Shown here: in pieces, positions 24,802 to 33,349 of the stretch
Layout of the letters: every line of letters starts with the position of its first letter
Numbering within the stretch: position 1 is the first letter of the stretch
Source of the DNA: Microbacterium testaceum
Lineage (GTDB): Bacteria; Actinomycetota; Actinomycetes; Actinomycetales; Microbacteriaceae
Reading direction: 5' to 3'
DNA length: 46,885 nucleotides
Assembly: GCF_006539145.1 (NCBI RefSeq)
Contig: NZ_BJML01000015.1
Location: 1-46,885 of the forward strand
Notes under the pieces: generated by a model
The model's input: the letters and a program-made list of their open reading frames with translations, nothing else
What the model was told of the DNA's origin: nothing
Databases searched by the model: none
Position numbers and translations under genes: made by a program

Positions 24802-24807
24802 CGGGGG

Positions 24808-25758
24808 TCACACGAACGCCGCCCGCACGGCCGGCCCGATCTGCGCGAGCACCTCGTCGCGCGCGGGCGTCGAGGGGAACACCAGGAAGAGGTGCGGCAC
24901 GCCCTCGCGGCGCACGAACGTCGTCGGGACGTCGGAGGCCAAGAGTCGTTCCGCGTACTCCTCCGCCTCGTCCGACAGCGGGTCCACCGCCGCGGCGACG
25001 ATCACGGCGGGTGCGGATCCGGCCACGTCGGGGGCACGCAACGGGGCCGCCCCGACGGGCACCGCGCCCACGGCATCCGGGACGTACAGCCCCCAGTACC
25101 ACTGCATGCCGCGCGCGGTCAGCGGCAGGTCGTCGGTGTGGGCGCGATAGCTCGGACGGGTCGGATCGGGCGCGTCGAGCACCGGGCACAGCAGCACCTG
25201 ACACCGGATGCCGGGAGCCCGGCCGTCCCGCGCACGCAATGCGAGCGCGGCCGCGAGGTTGCCGCCCGCGCTGTGCCCGGCGACGCCGAGGAGCGCGGGG
25301 TCGATGAGTCCGTCCGCCCCCGTCGCGGCGAAGCGCAGCGCGCGGTCGAGGTCGTCGAGGCCGGCCGGGAAGGGATGCTCGGGCGCGAGGCGGTAGTCGA
25401 CGCTGAGCACCTGCGTGCCGGTGGCGACCGCGAGCGCGCGGCACAGGGCGTCGTTGTTGTCGAGGTTTCCGGCGACCCATCCGCCGCCGTGGGCGAACAC
25501 CAGGGTTCCGCGGTGTTCGGCGCGCGGGCGGTACAGGCGCAGGGCCAGGCCCTCGGCCTCGAGGTCGATCGATTCGAGGCTGTCGTCGTCGGGCACGCGG
25601 ACCCACGACGGGTTCGCCCGCAGCTCCGAGAGGCGCGCGGCGTCGTCGCCCTCGGCATCCGTCGCTCCGGAGGGGATCGTGCCCGCCCGGGCGGCGAGGC
25701 GCTCGAGATGAGCGCGCACGGCGAGGTCGGTGATCGCGGGGTGCACGGCGTCGGCCAC
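24808..25758 (-). CDS. HSL-family alpha/beta hydrolase (esterase)
   Basis: 316-aa hydrolase. HGGGW (90-94) forms the oxyanion hole of the hormone-sensitive-lipase group, GHSAGG (161-166) carries the nucleophile Ser163, the acid is probably the Asp in AAVDPLSDE, and the His is in GVPHLFL near the C-terminus. Such enzymes cleave short acyl esters. The GTG at 25758 is preferred because AAGGG precedes it and the frame upstream runs through repeat copy E, only 13 nt away. Physiological substrate unknown. Confidence 0.88.
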   Translation of the reverse strand: MADAVHPAITDLAVRAHLERLAARAGTIPSGATDAEGDDAARLSELRANPSWVRVPDDDSLESIDLEAEGLALRLYRPRAEHRGTLVFAHGGGWVAGNLDNNDALCRALAVATGTQVLSVDYRLAPEHPFPAGLDDLDRALRFAATGADGLIDPALLGVAGHSAGGNLAAALALRARDGRAPGIRCQVLLCPVLDAPDPTRPSYRAHTDDLPLTARGMQWYWGLYVPDAVGAVPVGAAPLRAPDVAGSAPAVIVAAAVDPLSDEAEEYAERLLASDVPTTFVRREGVPHLFLVFPSTPARDEVLAQIGPAVRAAFV

Positions 25759-25771
25759 GGGTGCCCTTCTG

Positions 25772-25830
25772 TCGAGTGTCCAGAACACGCCGCGCGGGCT
25801 CTTCCGTGGCGGCGTATTCTGGACACTCGA
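25772..25830. repeat. Palindromic repeat, copy E (type II)
   Basis: TCGAGTGTCCAGAACACGCC and GGCGTATTCTGGACACTCGA form long imperfect arms over 59 bp. It lies between the divergent hydrolase and flavoprotein genes, about 9 kb from the other four copies. Confidence 0.82.
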
Positions 25831-25952
25831 CGGGAAGGCGGCGGGCGGCGGTGAGTCGAGCGTAGAGCGAGGGATGCCGCCGACCCGGCGCGGACGACCA
25901 TCTTTCACGCCGCCGAAACACGGGCGTCGTCCAGCTCCCGCACGATGGCGTC

Positions 25953-26459
25953 ATGCCTTCGCCGGAACAGCGCGCCGCCGGGATCCTCGCCGCGGAGCGC
26001 TTCGTCGTGATCGGAACGGCCGACGCCGAAGGGCCATGGACCGCCGCCGCGCAGTACCGGCTGCTGCCGGGCGGCCTCTACGTCGAATCCGATCGAGAGT
26101 CGCGGCACGCGCGCGCGATCGTCTCCGCGGGAGTGGCGTCGGGGGTCGTGTACGACTCCTCGGCGGATGTCTCCGACGCCGACGGGGTGCAGTTCGCCTT
26201 CCGCGCGCGCGAGGTGGGCGGGGCAGCGGTGCACGACGTCCTCTCGGCACGGCTGCCGCGCGATGCGGTCGATGCCTCCGGCCTTGCGGCGGAGGTCGCC
26301 GCGATCGCCGGCATCCCGCGCAAACGGCTCTATGTGCTCGAGGTCGAGCGCGCCTACGTCTTCGACCGCGACGCGTGGCGCTCGCGCGGGACCGATGCGC
26401 GGATCGAGGTCGACGCGGCCCTCGTCTGGGGTCTGCTCGCGGCGTCGACCGCGCCCTGA
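25953..26459 (+). CDS. Pyridoxamine 5'-phosphate oxidase-like (split-barrel) flavoprotein
   Basis: 168-aa protein with the start of a PNPOx-like split barrel (FVVIGTADAEGPWTAAAQYRL, then LYVESDRESRHARAI). Proteins of this fold bind FMN, F420 or heme and reduce or oxidise small molecules. No ribosome site is obvious before the ATG. A CGCCGAAACACG sequence lies upstream (25911-25922) that resembles the shared promoter motif but lacks the TANNNT at the right distance. Function unresolved. Confidence 0.7.
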   Translation: MPSPEQRAAGILAAERFVVIGTADAEGPWTAAAQYRLLPGGLYVESDRESRHARAIVSAGVASGVVYDSSADVSDADGVQFAFRAREVGGAAVHDVLSARLPRDAVDASGLAAEVAAIAGIPRKRLYVLEVERAYVFDRDAWRSRGTDARIEVDAALVWGLLAASTAP

Positions 26460-26589
26460 GCGGTGGCTCCCGACGACGTCGCTCACCGCCCGCCCCGTTA
26501 CGTCGCCGAAACAGCGGCGTCGTCGTCTCGATCACCGACGGGCGTACCGTGCGGCCGAGGGCGACCCGACGCCCCCCGGAAGGAGCCTC

Positions 26590-27297
26590 ATGTCTCAGCG
26601 CGTGATCGTCACGGGAGGATCCGGCGGTATCGGCGCCGCGATCGTGGAGAGGTTCGTGACGGACGGTGCGCGGGTCGCGGTTCTCGATCGTCGCGCTCCC
26701 GCCGCTGAGCCGGCATCCCTCTTCTTCTCCGTCGACCTGCGAGATCCCCTCGACACCCGCCGCGCGGTGGGTGAGGCGATCGCCGCGCTCGGGGGGATCG
26801 ATGTGCTCGTCAACTGCGCCGGGGTGTTCCAGCACGTCTCGCTCCTCGACATCACCGTCGACGACTGGGACCTCGTGCTCGACATCAACGCCCGCGCGAC
26901 GCTGGTGACGATGCAGGCCGTCGCGCCGGTCATGCTCGAGGCGCGCGCCGGCTCGATCGTCAACATCGCGAGCATGGCCGCCAAACAGGGCGGCGGCGGC
27001 GAGGGACATTACGCCGCATCGAAGGCCGCGGTCGTCGCGCTCACGCGCGCGGGGGCACAGGAGTGGGGATGCCACGGTGTGCGCGTCAACGCCGTGTGCC
27101 CCGGATACGTGCTCACCGACATGGGCGCCGACACCCGCTCCGACGACGACGTGCGCACATGGAGCGCGAAGTCGCCGCTCGGGCGACTGGGCGCGCCCGA
27201 GGACGTGGCGGGGGTGACGCACTTCCTCGCGTCGCCGGCGGGCGGCTATCTCACCGGCCAGGCGATCAACGTCACGGGCGGGATGATCATGCACTGA
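26590..27297 (+). CDS. Short-chain dehydrogenase/reductase
   Basis: 235-aa classical SDR. TGGSGGIG (8-15) binds the cofactor, NCAGV is the NAG motif, IVNIASMAA supplies the catalytic Ser, and YAASK supplies Tyr and Lys. The Asp in AVLDRR suggests NAD. The end, GQAINVTGGMIMH, is typical for 3-oxoacyl-ACP reductase-like or sugar dehydrogenase relatives. AAGGAG lies 6 nt before the ATG. It is followed at once by a terminator hairpin, so it is monocistronic or ends a two-gene unit with the small flavoprotein. Confidence 0.88.
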   Translation: MSQRVIVTGGSGGIGAAIVERFVTDGARVAVLDRRAPAAEPASLFFSVDLRDPLDTRRAVGEAIAALGGIDVLVNCAGVFQHVSLLDITVDDWDLVLDINARATLVTMQAVAPVMLEARAGSIVNIASMAAKQGGGGEGHYAASKAAVVALTRAGAQEWGCHGVRVNAVCPGYVLTDMGADTRSDDDVRTWSAKSPLGRLGAPEDVAGVTHFLASPAGGYLTGQAINVTGGMIMH

Positions 27298-27300
27298 CGC

Positions 27301-27318
27301 GGGCGCGTGGCCGCGCCC
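27301..27318 (+). terminator. Hairpin after the SDR gene
   Basis: GGGCGCG (27301-27307) pairs with CGCGCCC (27312-27318) around TGGC, 3 nt after the stop codon. Confidence 0.6.
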
Positions 27319-27330
27319 GAGCCGGGCGGA

Positions 27331-27413
27331 ACTCCTGAGAAACGTCAGCCGCGCCGGCTCGAGCCGCGGGGAATCGGCGCGCCGCGGCACCCGACCGGCG
27401 GAATCTCAGGAGT
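27331..27413. repeat. 83-bp dyad element between convergent genes
   Basis: Ends ACTCCTGAGA (27331-27340) and TCTCAGGAGT (27404-27413) match perfectly, enclosing GC-rich inner repeats (CGCGCCGGC, GGCGCGCCG). The layout recalls the 60-bp family but the sequence is different. Confidence 0.6.
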
Positions 27414-27442
27414 ATGGCCCGCCGCGACCCACGGTAGGGCCG

Positions 27443-28465
27443 TCATCGCAGCCGCCGCGCCACCTCCGCCATCGCCTCGGCGAACGATTCCTCGGCGCCG
27501 TCACGCCCGCCCGACAGGTTCACCCCGACGACGCCGGGCAGCGCGAGCATCTCCTCGGCGAGCGCGACGGCCAGGGCGATCCCCTCCGCGCGCGGGTCGC
27601 GGGCGGACCGTACGCGATCGAGGAACCCCTCGGGCAGCACCAGCGTGGTGAACGACTCCAGCAGGTCGGCCGACGCGTGGTCGACCACGACGGGGACGCA
27701 GGGGATGAAGCGGACGCCCTCGCCCACCTCGTCGATGAACCGGCGCACGGGCGCCGCCCCGCCGGCGTGGTTCACGAAGCAGACGTCGGCGCCGGCGCGC
27801 AGCTTCTCGCGCAGGCGAGCGGCGCGGCGCTCGACGGGCGGCGCGGCGGGAGAGGCGGCGACCGACACGACGTGTCCGGCGGCCCGGGCGAGGGCGGCGG
27901 CCTCGGTGGAGTCGAGGTCGAAGACGGGGGCGGCATCGGGCCGGTGGCCGGTGCGGGTGTGGTCGCCGGTGACGCAGTGCACACCCGCCACCCCCTCGAC
28001 CGCGAGGGCGGCGAGCTCCCCCTCGATCGCCACCCGGTTGCGGTCGCGCATGTTCAGGCCGGTCCACACGCGCAGGCCGCGCCGCTGCAGCAGATGCGCG
28101 CGATACGCCGGAGGGAACTGCACCCGCGCGCTTCCCGCGTCGCCGGCGAGAACGGCATCCACCGGTCCCGAGAGCACGTCCGCGCACGCGTCGATCGAGG
28201 CGACGCTGAGCGCGCGGGCAGGAAGGTCGGCCACCACCCAGGGGCGGGTGCCGAGGGCGGCGAGGGTGGCCTCGGCAGCGGCCGTGCGGGGCGCCGGGGC
28301 CGGACGCTCGGACCGATCGACGCCCGTCCACGCGACGGTCGGCCGGTCGAGGAAGGCGCAGCGATGGGCAGCGTCGATCTCGCACGAGCCGTCGAAGCCG
28401 ACCCCGCCGCAGGGGCCGTACTCCATGCGCTTGGGGCACGCGTCGATAAGAGGCAGCAGGGTCAT
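27443..28465 (-). CDS. Methylenetetrahydrofolate reductase-like protein with N-terminal MetV-type Cys domain
   Basis: 340-aa protein. Residues 10-36 carry CPK-x5-GPCGGV and GSCEI with Cys10, 19, 28 and 36, the signature of the MTHFR_C/MetV domain associated with zinc or Fe-S binding. A MetF-like TIM barrel follows (about 70-340; GLNMRDRNR, CVTGDHTRTG, GVNLSGGRDG). Ordinary MetF lacks the Cys region. Enzymes of this type interconvert methylene- and methyl-tetrahydrofolate, in some bacteria during removal of methyl groups from growth substrates. The ATG at 28465 lies 6 nt after a GAAAC-type promoter (leaderless). It is divergent from the PNPOx/molybdenum-hydroxylase operon, so a shared pathway with C1 release is plausible. 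Confidence 0.84.
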   Translation of the reverse strand: MTLLPLIDACPKRMEYGPCGGVGFDGSCEIDAAHRCAFLDRPTVAWTGVDRSERPAPAPRTAAAEATLAALGTRPWVVADLPARALSVASIDACADVLSGPVDAVLAGDAGSARVQFPPAYRAHLLQRRGLRVWTGLNMRDRNRVAIEGELAALAVEGVAGVHCVTGDHTRTGHRPDAAPVFDLDSTEAAALARAAGHVVSVAASPAAPPVERRAARLREKLRAGADVCFVNHAGGAAPVRRFIDEVGEGVRFIPCVPVVVDHASADLLESFTTLVLPEGFLDRVRSARDPRAEGIALAVALAEEMLALPGVVGVNLSGGRDGAEESFAEAMAEVARRLR

Positions 28466-28471
28466 GACCGG

Positions 28472-28492
28472 AGTGTAGGAAGCGCGTGTTTC
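28472..28492 (-). promoter_or_regulatory. GAAAC-type promoter of the MTHFR-like gene
   Basis: On the minus strand GAAACACG (28492-28485) precedes TACACT (28477-28472) and a C, identical spacing to the other four sites. Only 28 nt separate it from the mirror-image site for the opposite operon. Confidence 0.62.
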
Positions 28493-28520
28493 GACGAATG
28501 TTCATGGCGGCAACATCGCC

Positions 28521-28541
28521 GAAACGCGGGCTGCCTACGCT
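28521..28541 (+). promoter_or_regulatory. GAAAC-type promoter of the PNPOx/molybdenum hydroxylase operon
   Basis: GAAACGCG (28521-28528) precedes TACGCT (28536-28541) and a C. Transcription would give a leader of about 26 nt with a GGAGG site. GCAAC-N6-GAAAC upstream resembles half of a GlnR-type nitrogen box (AC-N9-AC). Confidence 0.62.
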
Positions 28542-28574
28542 CGGGCCTACCCGCTGCAGCCCACGGAGGTGGCC

Positions 28575-29189
28575 ATGATCACGGCCGGCACCACGTTCGG
28601 TACCGACGTCGACGACATCGACGCGCTCGTCGACGATCCTCTGGAGCTCGTCCAGCAGTGGCTCCCGCCCCACGAGGGGGAACTGCGCCCCCTCGCCGCT
28701 CTCTCGACCGTCGGGCTCGACGGCATCCCTTCGCTCCGGCACGTGTTGATCAGCGACCGGGATGCCACGGGCGTCTACTTCCACACCGACTCTGCGAGCA
28801 CGAAGGCCGCCGAGATCGCCGCCAACCCGGTCGCGGCGATGGCCGTGGCGTGGCCCGAGGTCGGCCGCCAGCTCGTCGTGCGCGGAATCGTCGAGCAGGT
28901 GAGCGCCGCCGAGGCGGCGGCCGTCTACCGGGAGCGATCCCGTTACCTGCAGCTGCTCGCGTGGCTGAACACGCACGAGAACGCCCACCTTCCGGTCGAC
29001 GCGCGGCACCACCTGTGGGCGGAGTTCTCCGACGCCCACCCCGCGCTCGACCCGCCCGAGCGGTGGGTCGGGTTCCGGCTGCGCCCGGTGACGCTGACGT
29101 TCTGGCGCGGCGACCCGATCGGTCAGAGCACGCGCCAGCACTACACGCTCGCCGACGGCCGCTGGTCGGGCCGGATCCTGGCGGGCTGA
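28575..29189 (+). CDS. Pyridoxine/pyridoxamine 5'-phosphate oxidase-like flavoprotein
   Basis: 204-aa PdxH-like protein. The FMN-binding segment PSLRHVLISDRDATGVYFHTD (split between strands), the RQLVVRGIVEQVS strand and a C-terminal dimerisation region (PPERWVGFRLRPVTLTFW) match the family. PdxH makes pyridoxal phosphate, while PhzG-like relatives oxidise heterocyclic intermediates. It is the first gene of the molybdenum hydroxylase operon (3 nt before the FAD subunit), so a pathway-specific oxidase role is likelier than vitamin B6 salvage, though this is inference. GGAGGT precedes the ATG. Confidence 0.82.
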   Translation: MITAGTTFGTDVDDIDALVDDPLELVQQWLPPHEGELRPLAALSTVGLDGIPSLRHVLISDRDATGVYFHTDSASTKAAEIAANPVAAMAVAWPEVGRQLVVRGIVEQVSAAEAAAVYRERSRYLQLLAWLNTHENAHLPVDARHHLWAEFSDAHPALDPPERWVGFRLRPVTLTFWRGDPIGQSTRQHYTLADGRWSGRILAG

Positions 29190-29192
29190 GAC

Positions 29193-30026
29193 ATGGACAT
29201 CACGACCGTCACCTCATACCGCGCCGCGCGCACGCGCGCCGACCTCGCCCTCGCGACGGGTGAGGTCGTGATCGCCGGCGGCACCTGGATCATGAGCGAG
29301 CCCCAGCCCGGCACCACGGGGTTCGTCGACCTCACGACCCTGGACTGGCGCGACCTCGAGGTCACCGACGAGGGCCTGCGCATCAGCGCCACGTGCACCA
29401 TCGCACGGCTCCTCGCGTGGGTCGAGCACGAGGCCCCCACCGCCTGGACCTCCCTCGCTCTCGCGCGCCCCGCCGCAGACGCGCTGCTGGCCTCGTTCAA
29501 GATCTGGAACACCGCCACCGTCGGCGGCAACGTGTGTCAGGCATTCGCTGCCGGCGCCATGATCGCGCTCTTGTCGACCCTTGATGCCACGGCCGTGGTC
29601 TGGACGCCCGACGGCGGAGAACGCCGGATCGCCGTGGCGGACCTGGTGGTCGACAATGCCGCGACCTCCCTGAACCCCGGTGAGATCGTGCGCGCCCTCG
29701 ACGTTCCGGCCCGCGCGCTGCAGGCGCGGGTCGGGCTGCAGAAGATCGCGCTCGCGGAGCTCGGCCGGTCAGGGGCCGTCGTCACGGCCCGCGTCGACCC
29801 CGACGGCACCGCCGTCTTCGTCGTGACGGCGGCGGTGCGCCGGCCCCGCGTGCTGCGCTTTCCGCAGGTGCCCGGGGCGGGAGAGCTGCGGGATGCCGTG
29901 GCCGCCGCGAGCGATTTCTACACCGACCCCCTGGGAAGCGCGGACTGGCGTCGGGGCGTCAGCGTCGTGCTCGCGGAACGACTGCGCGCGCGCTTCGCGC
30001 GCGAGCTGCAGGAAGGCGTCGCGTGA
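29193..30026 (+). CDS. Molybdenum hydroxylase FAD-binding subunit (CoxM/XdhB type)
   Basis: 277-aa flavoprotein. VIAGGTWIM (about 26-34) and [10 protein letters not shown] (about 109-118) are the two FAD-contact motifs of xanthine-dehydrogenase and CO-dehydrogenase medium subunits. The C-terminal CO_deh_flav_C-like part begins near residue 170. It passes electrons from the iron-sulfur clusters to the acceptor. It overlaps the fused Fe-S/Mo subunit gene by GTGA. Confidence 0.9.
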   Translation: MDITTVTSYRAARTRADLALATGEVVIAGGTWIMSEPQPGTTGFVDLTTLDWRDLEVTDEGLRISATCTIARLLAWVEHEAPTAWTSLALARPAADALLASFKIWNTATVGGNVCQAFAAGAMIALLSTLDATAVVWTPDGGERRIAVADLVVDNAATSLNPGEIVRALDVPARALQARVGLQKIALAELGRSGAVVTARVDPDGTAVFVVTAAVRRPRVLRFPQVPGAGELRDAVAAASDFYTDPLGSADWRRGVSVVLAERLRARFARELQEGVA

Positions 30027-32824
30027 GGTTCGAGGTCAACGGCTCCCCCGTCGAGGTCGACCCCCGCCCCGGTCAGAGTGCCCGCACGCTGCTGCGCGAG
30101 GCCGGCCACGTCGAGGTCAAGAAGGGCTGCGACGCGGGCGACTGCGGCGCGTGCTCCGTGCTCCTCGACGGCACACCCACCCACTCGTGCATCATCCCCG
30201 CGATGCGGCTCGAGGGCCGCGCGATCACCACCGCCGCGGGCCTCGCCCCCGGCGACGAGTTGCATCCCGTGCAGGAGGCCTTGGCGACCGGCTTCGGCTT
30301 CCAGTGCGGGTTCTGCACGCCGGGCATGAGCGTCACGGCATCCACCCTCACCGCCGACGACCTGCCCGACCTCGACCGCCGCATGAAGGGCAACCTCTGC
30401 CGCTGCACCGGGTACCGCCCGATCCGCGAGGCCATCCGCCAGTCGGTGCTCGGGCCGGTGCGCGAGACGGGGGCGCGAACCCCCGACCCCTCGTGCGGCG
30501 CGTCGTGCGAGGGGCACGGCGAGACCGCGGCATCCGGACCCTCCCCGGCCGGACGCGTCGGCACCTCGGTCGTTCCCGAGGCCGCGCGGCGCCTCGTCCA
30601 GGGACGCGAGCCCTTCACCTTCGACGAGCCCGTGCCCGGCGGTCCGCCGCTCGTGCTGCGCGTCGTGACGTCGCCGCACGCGCATGCCCGCGTGGTCTCG
30701 ATCGACACCGCGGCGGCGCGGGCGATCCCCGGGGTCGTCGCCGTCTTCACCCACGAAGACGTCCCCGCCGTGCGGTATTCGACCGGGCGGCACGAGCACC
30801 GCACCGACGACCCCGACGACACGCGCATGCTCGACGACGTCGTGCGGCACGTGGGTCAGCGGGTCGTCGCCGTCGTCGGCGAGACGGCGGAAGCCGCGGA
30901 TGCCGGATGCCGAGCGATCGCCGTCGAGTACGAGGTGCTGCCCGCGGTCTTCGACCCCGAGCAGGCGCGTCAGCCCGGTGCTCCCCTGCTGCATGCCGAA
31001 CGCACACCCGACGAACGCGTGATGGAGGCCGGCCGCAACGTCGTGGCCGGGTTCCACGTGGGCCACGGCGGCGACATCGAGGCCGCCCTGGATGCCAGCC
31101 ACACCACCGTGACCGGCGAGTGGAGGTCGTCGCGCGTCACGCACGCGGCCCTCGAGACGCACGGCGCCATCGGCTGGCTCGACGACGAGGGGCGCCTGGT
31201 GATCCGCTCGTCGACCCAGGTGCCGTTCCTCGCGCGCGACGAACTCGCGCACGTGTTCGGCCTGGAGCGCGATCGCGTCCGCGTGTACGCGACGCGCGTC
31301 GGCGGCGGCTTCGGCGGCAAGCAGGAGCTGTTCACCGAAGACCTCACCGCTCTCGCCGTGCTCAAGCTCGGCAGGCCCGTCGCCTACGAGTTCTCGCGCA
31401 CCGATCAGTTCGTACGGGCGTCGCTCCGGCATCCGATGCGAGTGAAGACGACGCTGGGAGCGGATGCCGACGGCACCCTCACCGCGATGAAGATCGACGT
31501 GCTGAGCGACACCGGGGCCTACGGCAACCATGCCATCGGCGTGCTCTTCCACTCGTGCGCCGAATCGACGACGCTGTACCGGGTCCCGGTGAAGTGGATC
31601 GACGCCGAGGCGGTCTACACGAACAACCCGCCGTCGGGAGCGTTCCGCGGGTACGGGCTCGGGCAGGTGGTCTTCGCGGTCGAGTCCGCGATGGACGCCC
31701 TCGCGGAAGCGCTCGACATCGACCCCTTCGACCTGCGCCGCATCAACGCCGTCCGAGAGGGCGACTCCCTGCACCCCGACGACGGCGAGGAGCCCCACGA
31801 GGAAGATCTCATCTGGGGCAGCTACGGTCTCGACCAGTGCCTCGACCTCGCGCAGGAGGCGCTGCGGCGCGGCAACGGCGCCGAGGCCCCGGCGGGCTGG
31901 CTCGTCGGCGAGGGCATGGCCGCCGCGATGATCGCGACCATGGCGCCACGCGGGCACATCGCCCACACGAGCGCGACCCTGCGCCCCGACGGCACGTACC
32001 TGCTGCGCGTGGGTACGGCGGAGTTCGGCAACGGCACCTCGACCGTGCACCGGCAGATCGCCGCGACCGTGCTCGACGCGGCCCCGGAGCGGCTCGAGCT
32101 ATGGGCCGCCGACACCGACGCGGTGCGCCACGACACCGGAGCGTTCGCCTCGGCGGGAACGGTGGTCGCCGGCAAGGCGCTCTACGGCGCCTGCCTCGCG
32201 CTGAAGCGGCGGATGCTCGCCCTCGCCGCCGACCTCACGCAGAGCAATGCCGCGGAGGCCGAGATCGTGGCATCCGGAATCCGATCCGGAGGTGAGGTCG
32301 TCCCGTGGGCGCGGATCGTCGAGGCCGGGGGCGCGGGAGAGCTCACCGCGGACGGCGCGGAGTTCGGCGATTTCCGTTCGCTCGCGTTCAACGTGCACGC
32401 CGTGCGCGTCGCGGTCGACCCCGAGACGGGGACGGTGAAGGTGCTGCAGTCCATTCAGTCGGCGGATGCCGGAGTCGTCATCAACCCTGCGCAGTGCCGC
32501 GGGCAGATCGAGGGCGGAGCGGCTCAGGCCCTGGGCGGGGCGCTCTACGAAGAGGTTTACCTCGAGGACGGCGTCGTGCAGAACCCGGTGTTCCGCACGT
32601 ACCGCGTGCCGCAGTTCGCCGACGTGCCCGACACCGAGGTGTACTTCGCCGAGACCGACGACACCCTGGGTCCGTTCGGCGCGAAGTCGATGAGCGAGTC
32701 GCCGTACAACCCCGTGGGAGCCGCGATCGGCAACGCCGTGTCGCGCGCGCTCGGGCGACGCGGGTACGAGCTGCCGTTCTCGCGCGACCGCGTGTGGCGG
32801 CTGGCCGGCGGTGACGCCGCCTAG
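30023..32824 (+). CDS. Molybdenum hydroxylase, fused 2Fe-2S and molybdopterin subunits
   Basis: 933-aa enzyme. Residues 1-150 are a complete CoxS-like 2Fe-2S unit: Cys36, 41, 44, 56 for the plant-type cluster and Cys96, 99, 127, 129 for the second. From about 170 it is a CoxL/XdhA-type Mo subunit with [18 protein letters not shown] and a catalytic-type Glu892 in GAKSMSESP. It lacks the VAYRCSFR loop of true CO dehydrogenases, so it should hydroxylate a carbon next to a ring nitrogen (xanthine, nicotinate or isoquinoline type). Fusing small and large subunits while leaving the FAD subunit separate is an unusual arrangement. The start GTG overlaps the previous stop. Confidence 0.92.
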   Translation: MRFEVNGSPVEVDPRPGQSARTLLREAGHVEVKKGCDAGDCGACSVLLDGTPTHSCIIPAMRLEGRAITTAAGLAPGDELHPVQEALATGFGFQCGFCTPGMSVTASTLTADDLPDLDRRMKGNLCRCTGYRPIREAIRQSVLGPVRETGARTPDPSCGASCEGHGETAASGPSPAGRVGTSVVPEAARRLVQGREPFTFDEPVPGGPPLVLRVVTSPHAHARVVSIDTAAARAIPGVVAVFTHEDVPAVRYSTGRHEHRTDDPDDTRMLDDVVRHVGQRVVAVVGETAEAADAGCRAIAVEYEVLPAVFDPEQARQPGAPLLHAERTPDERVMEAGRNVVAGFHVGHGGDIEAALDASHTTVTGEWRSSRVTHAALETHGAIGWLDDEGRLVIRSSTQVPFLARDELAHVFGLERDRVRVYATRVGGGFGGKQELFTEDLTALAVLKLGRPVAYEFSRTDQFVRASLRHPMRVKTTLGADADGTLTAMKIDVLSDTGAYGNHAIGVLFHSCAESTTLYRVPVKWIDAEAVYTNNPPSGAFRGYGLGQVVFAVESAMDALAEALDIDPFDLRRINAVREGDSLHPDDGEEPHEEDLIWGSYGLDQCLDLAQEALRRGNGAEAPAGWLVGEGMAAAMIATMAPRGHIAHTSATLRPDGTYLLRVGTAEFGNGTSTVHRQIAATVLDAAPERLELWAADTDAVRHDTGAFASAGTVVAGKALYGACLALKRRMLALAADLTQSNAAEAEIVASGIRSGGEVVPWARIVEAGGAGELTADGAEFGDFRSLAFNVHAVRVAVDPETGTVKVLQSIQSADAGVVINPAQCRGQIEGGAAQALGGALYEEVYLEDGVVQNPVFRTYRVPQFADVPDTEVYFAETDDTLGPFGAKSMSESPYNPVGAAIGNAVSRALGRRGYELPFSRDRVWRLAGGDAA

Positions 32825-32834
32825 GCTGACCGCT

Positions 32835-33191
32835 GTGTACGGCATTCCCGCGGACGAGACGTTCGACTTCTTCGAGGGGCGACGGCTGGATGCCGTGACC
32901 TTCGGCCGCTACAAGGTGTCGCTGTTCTTCGACGAAGGCGTGGGCCTCGACGTCGAGGGGCCGCTCGCCGTGACCGTCCCGGGCGGCGACGAGAGATCCG
33001 CCGAAGACTCCCGCGCTCTCGCGGCGCCGCTGCTCGACCTGCTCGCGCTGACCGTGACGGCGGTGCGGGTCGACGCGCCCTCGAGCCTCGCGTTGACGTT
33101 CGAGAACGGCACGATCGTGCGGGCGATCGACGACCTTGGCCCGTACGAGTGCTTCGACGTGCACCACGGCGAGCGCATCTGGATCATGTGA
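32835..33191 (+). CDS. Small conserved hypothetical protein, possibly DUF6188-like
   Basis: 118-aa soluble, acidic protein. The pattern (ETFDFFEGRRLDAVTFGRYKV, LFFDEGVGLDVEG, then a C-terminal strand with SSLALTFENGTIVRAID) resembles small actinobacterial proteins of the DUF6188 kind, a tentative match. A GTG at 32835 is preferred: TAGGCT (32822-32827) lies 7 nt before it, a typical leaderless arrangement overlapping the end of the hydroxylase gene. No function is assigned. Confidence 0.65.
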   Translation: MYGIPADETFDFFEGRRLDAVTFGRYKVSLFFDEGVGLDVEGPLAVTVPGGDERSAEDSRALAAPLLDLLALTVTAVRVDAPSSLALTFENGTIVRAIDDLGPYECFDVHHGERIWIM

Positions 33192-33308
33192 GCGGAGGCC
33201 CCGGCACCGGGTCGGTTCGGTCGCGGTCCGAGTCGCGCCCCATGCGGTTGCAGAGCGTGTCGGCCGTCATGTGAGTGGCAGCCCCGTCCGCGGGGTGGCC
33301 CCTGCCGC

Positions 33309-33331
33309 GCCCTCCCGTTTCCGGGGAGGGC
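33309..33331. terminator. Hairpin between convergent genes
   Basis: GCCCTCCC (33309-33316) pairs with GGGAGGGC (33324-33331) with a 7-nt loop, in the 158-nt gap before the PhzF-like gene. Confidence 0.6.
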
Positions 33332-33349
33332 ACGACCCGCCGGCGCGGC

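Noticed and set aside
25911..26512. Two further GAAAC promoters (25915 and 26508) before the small flavoprotein and the SDR gene
   Set aside because: Both have CGCCGAAACA, but the hexamer 15 nt on lacks TA; they may be decayed or weak sites and were left out of the regulon.
29918..32050. A 710-codon open frame antisense to the molybdenum hydroxylase
   Set aside because: Complementary to a gene with all its cofactor motifs; no domain seen.
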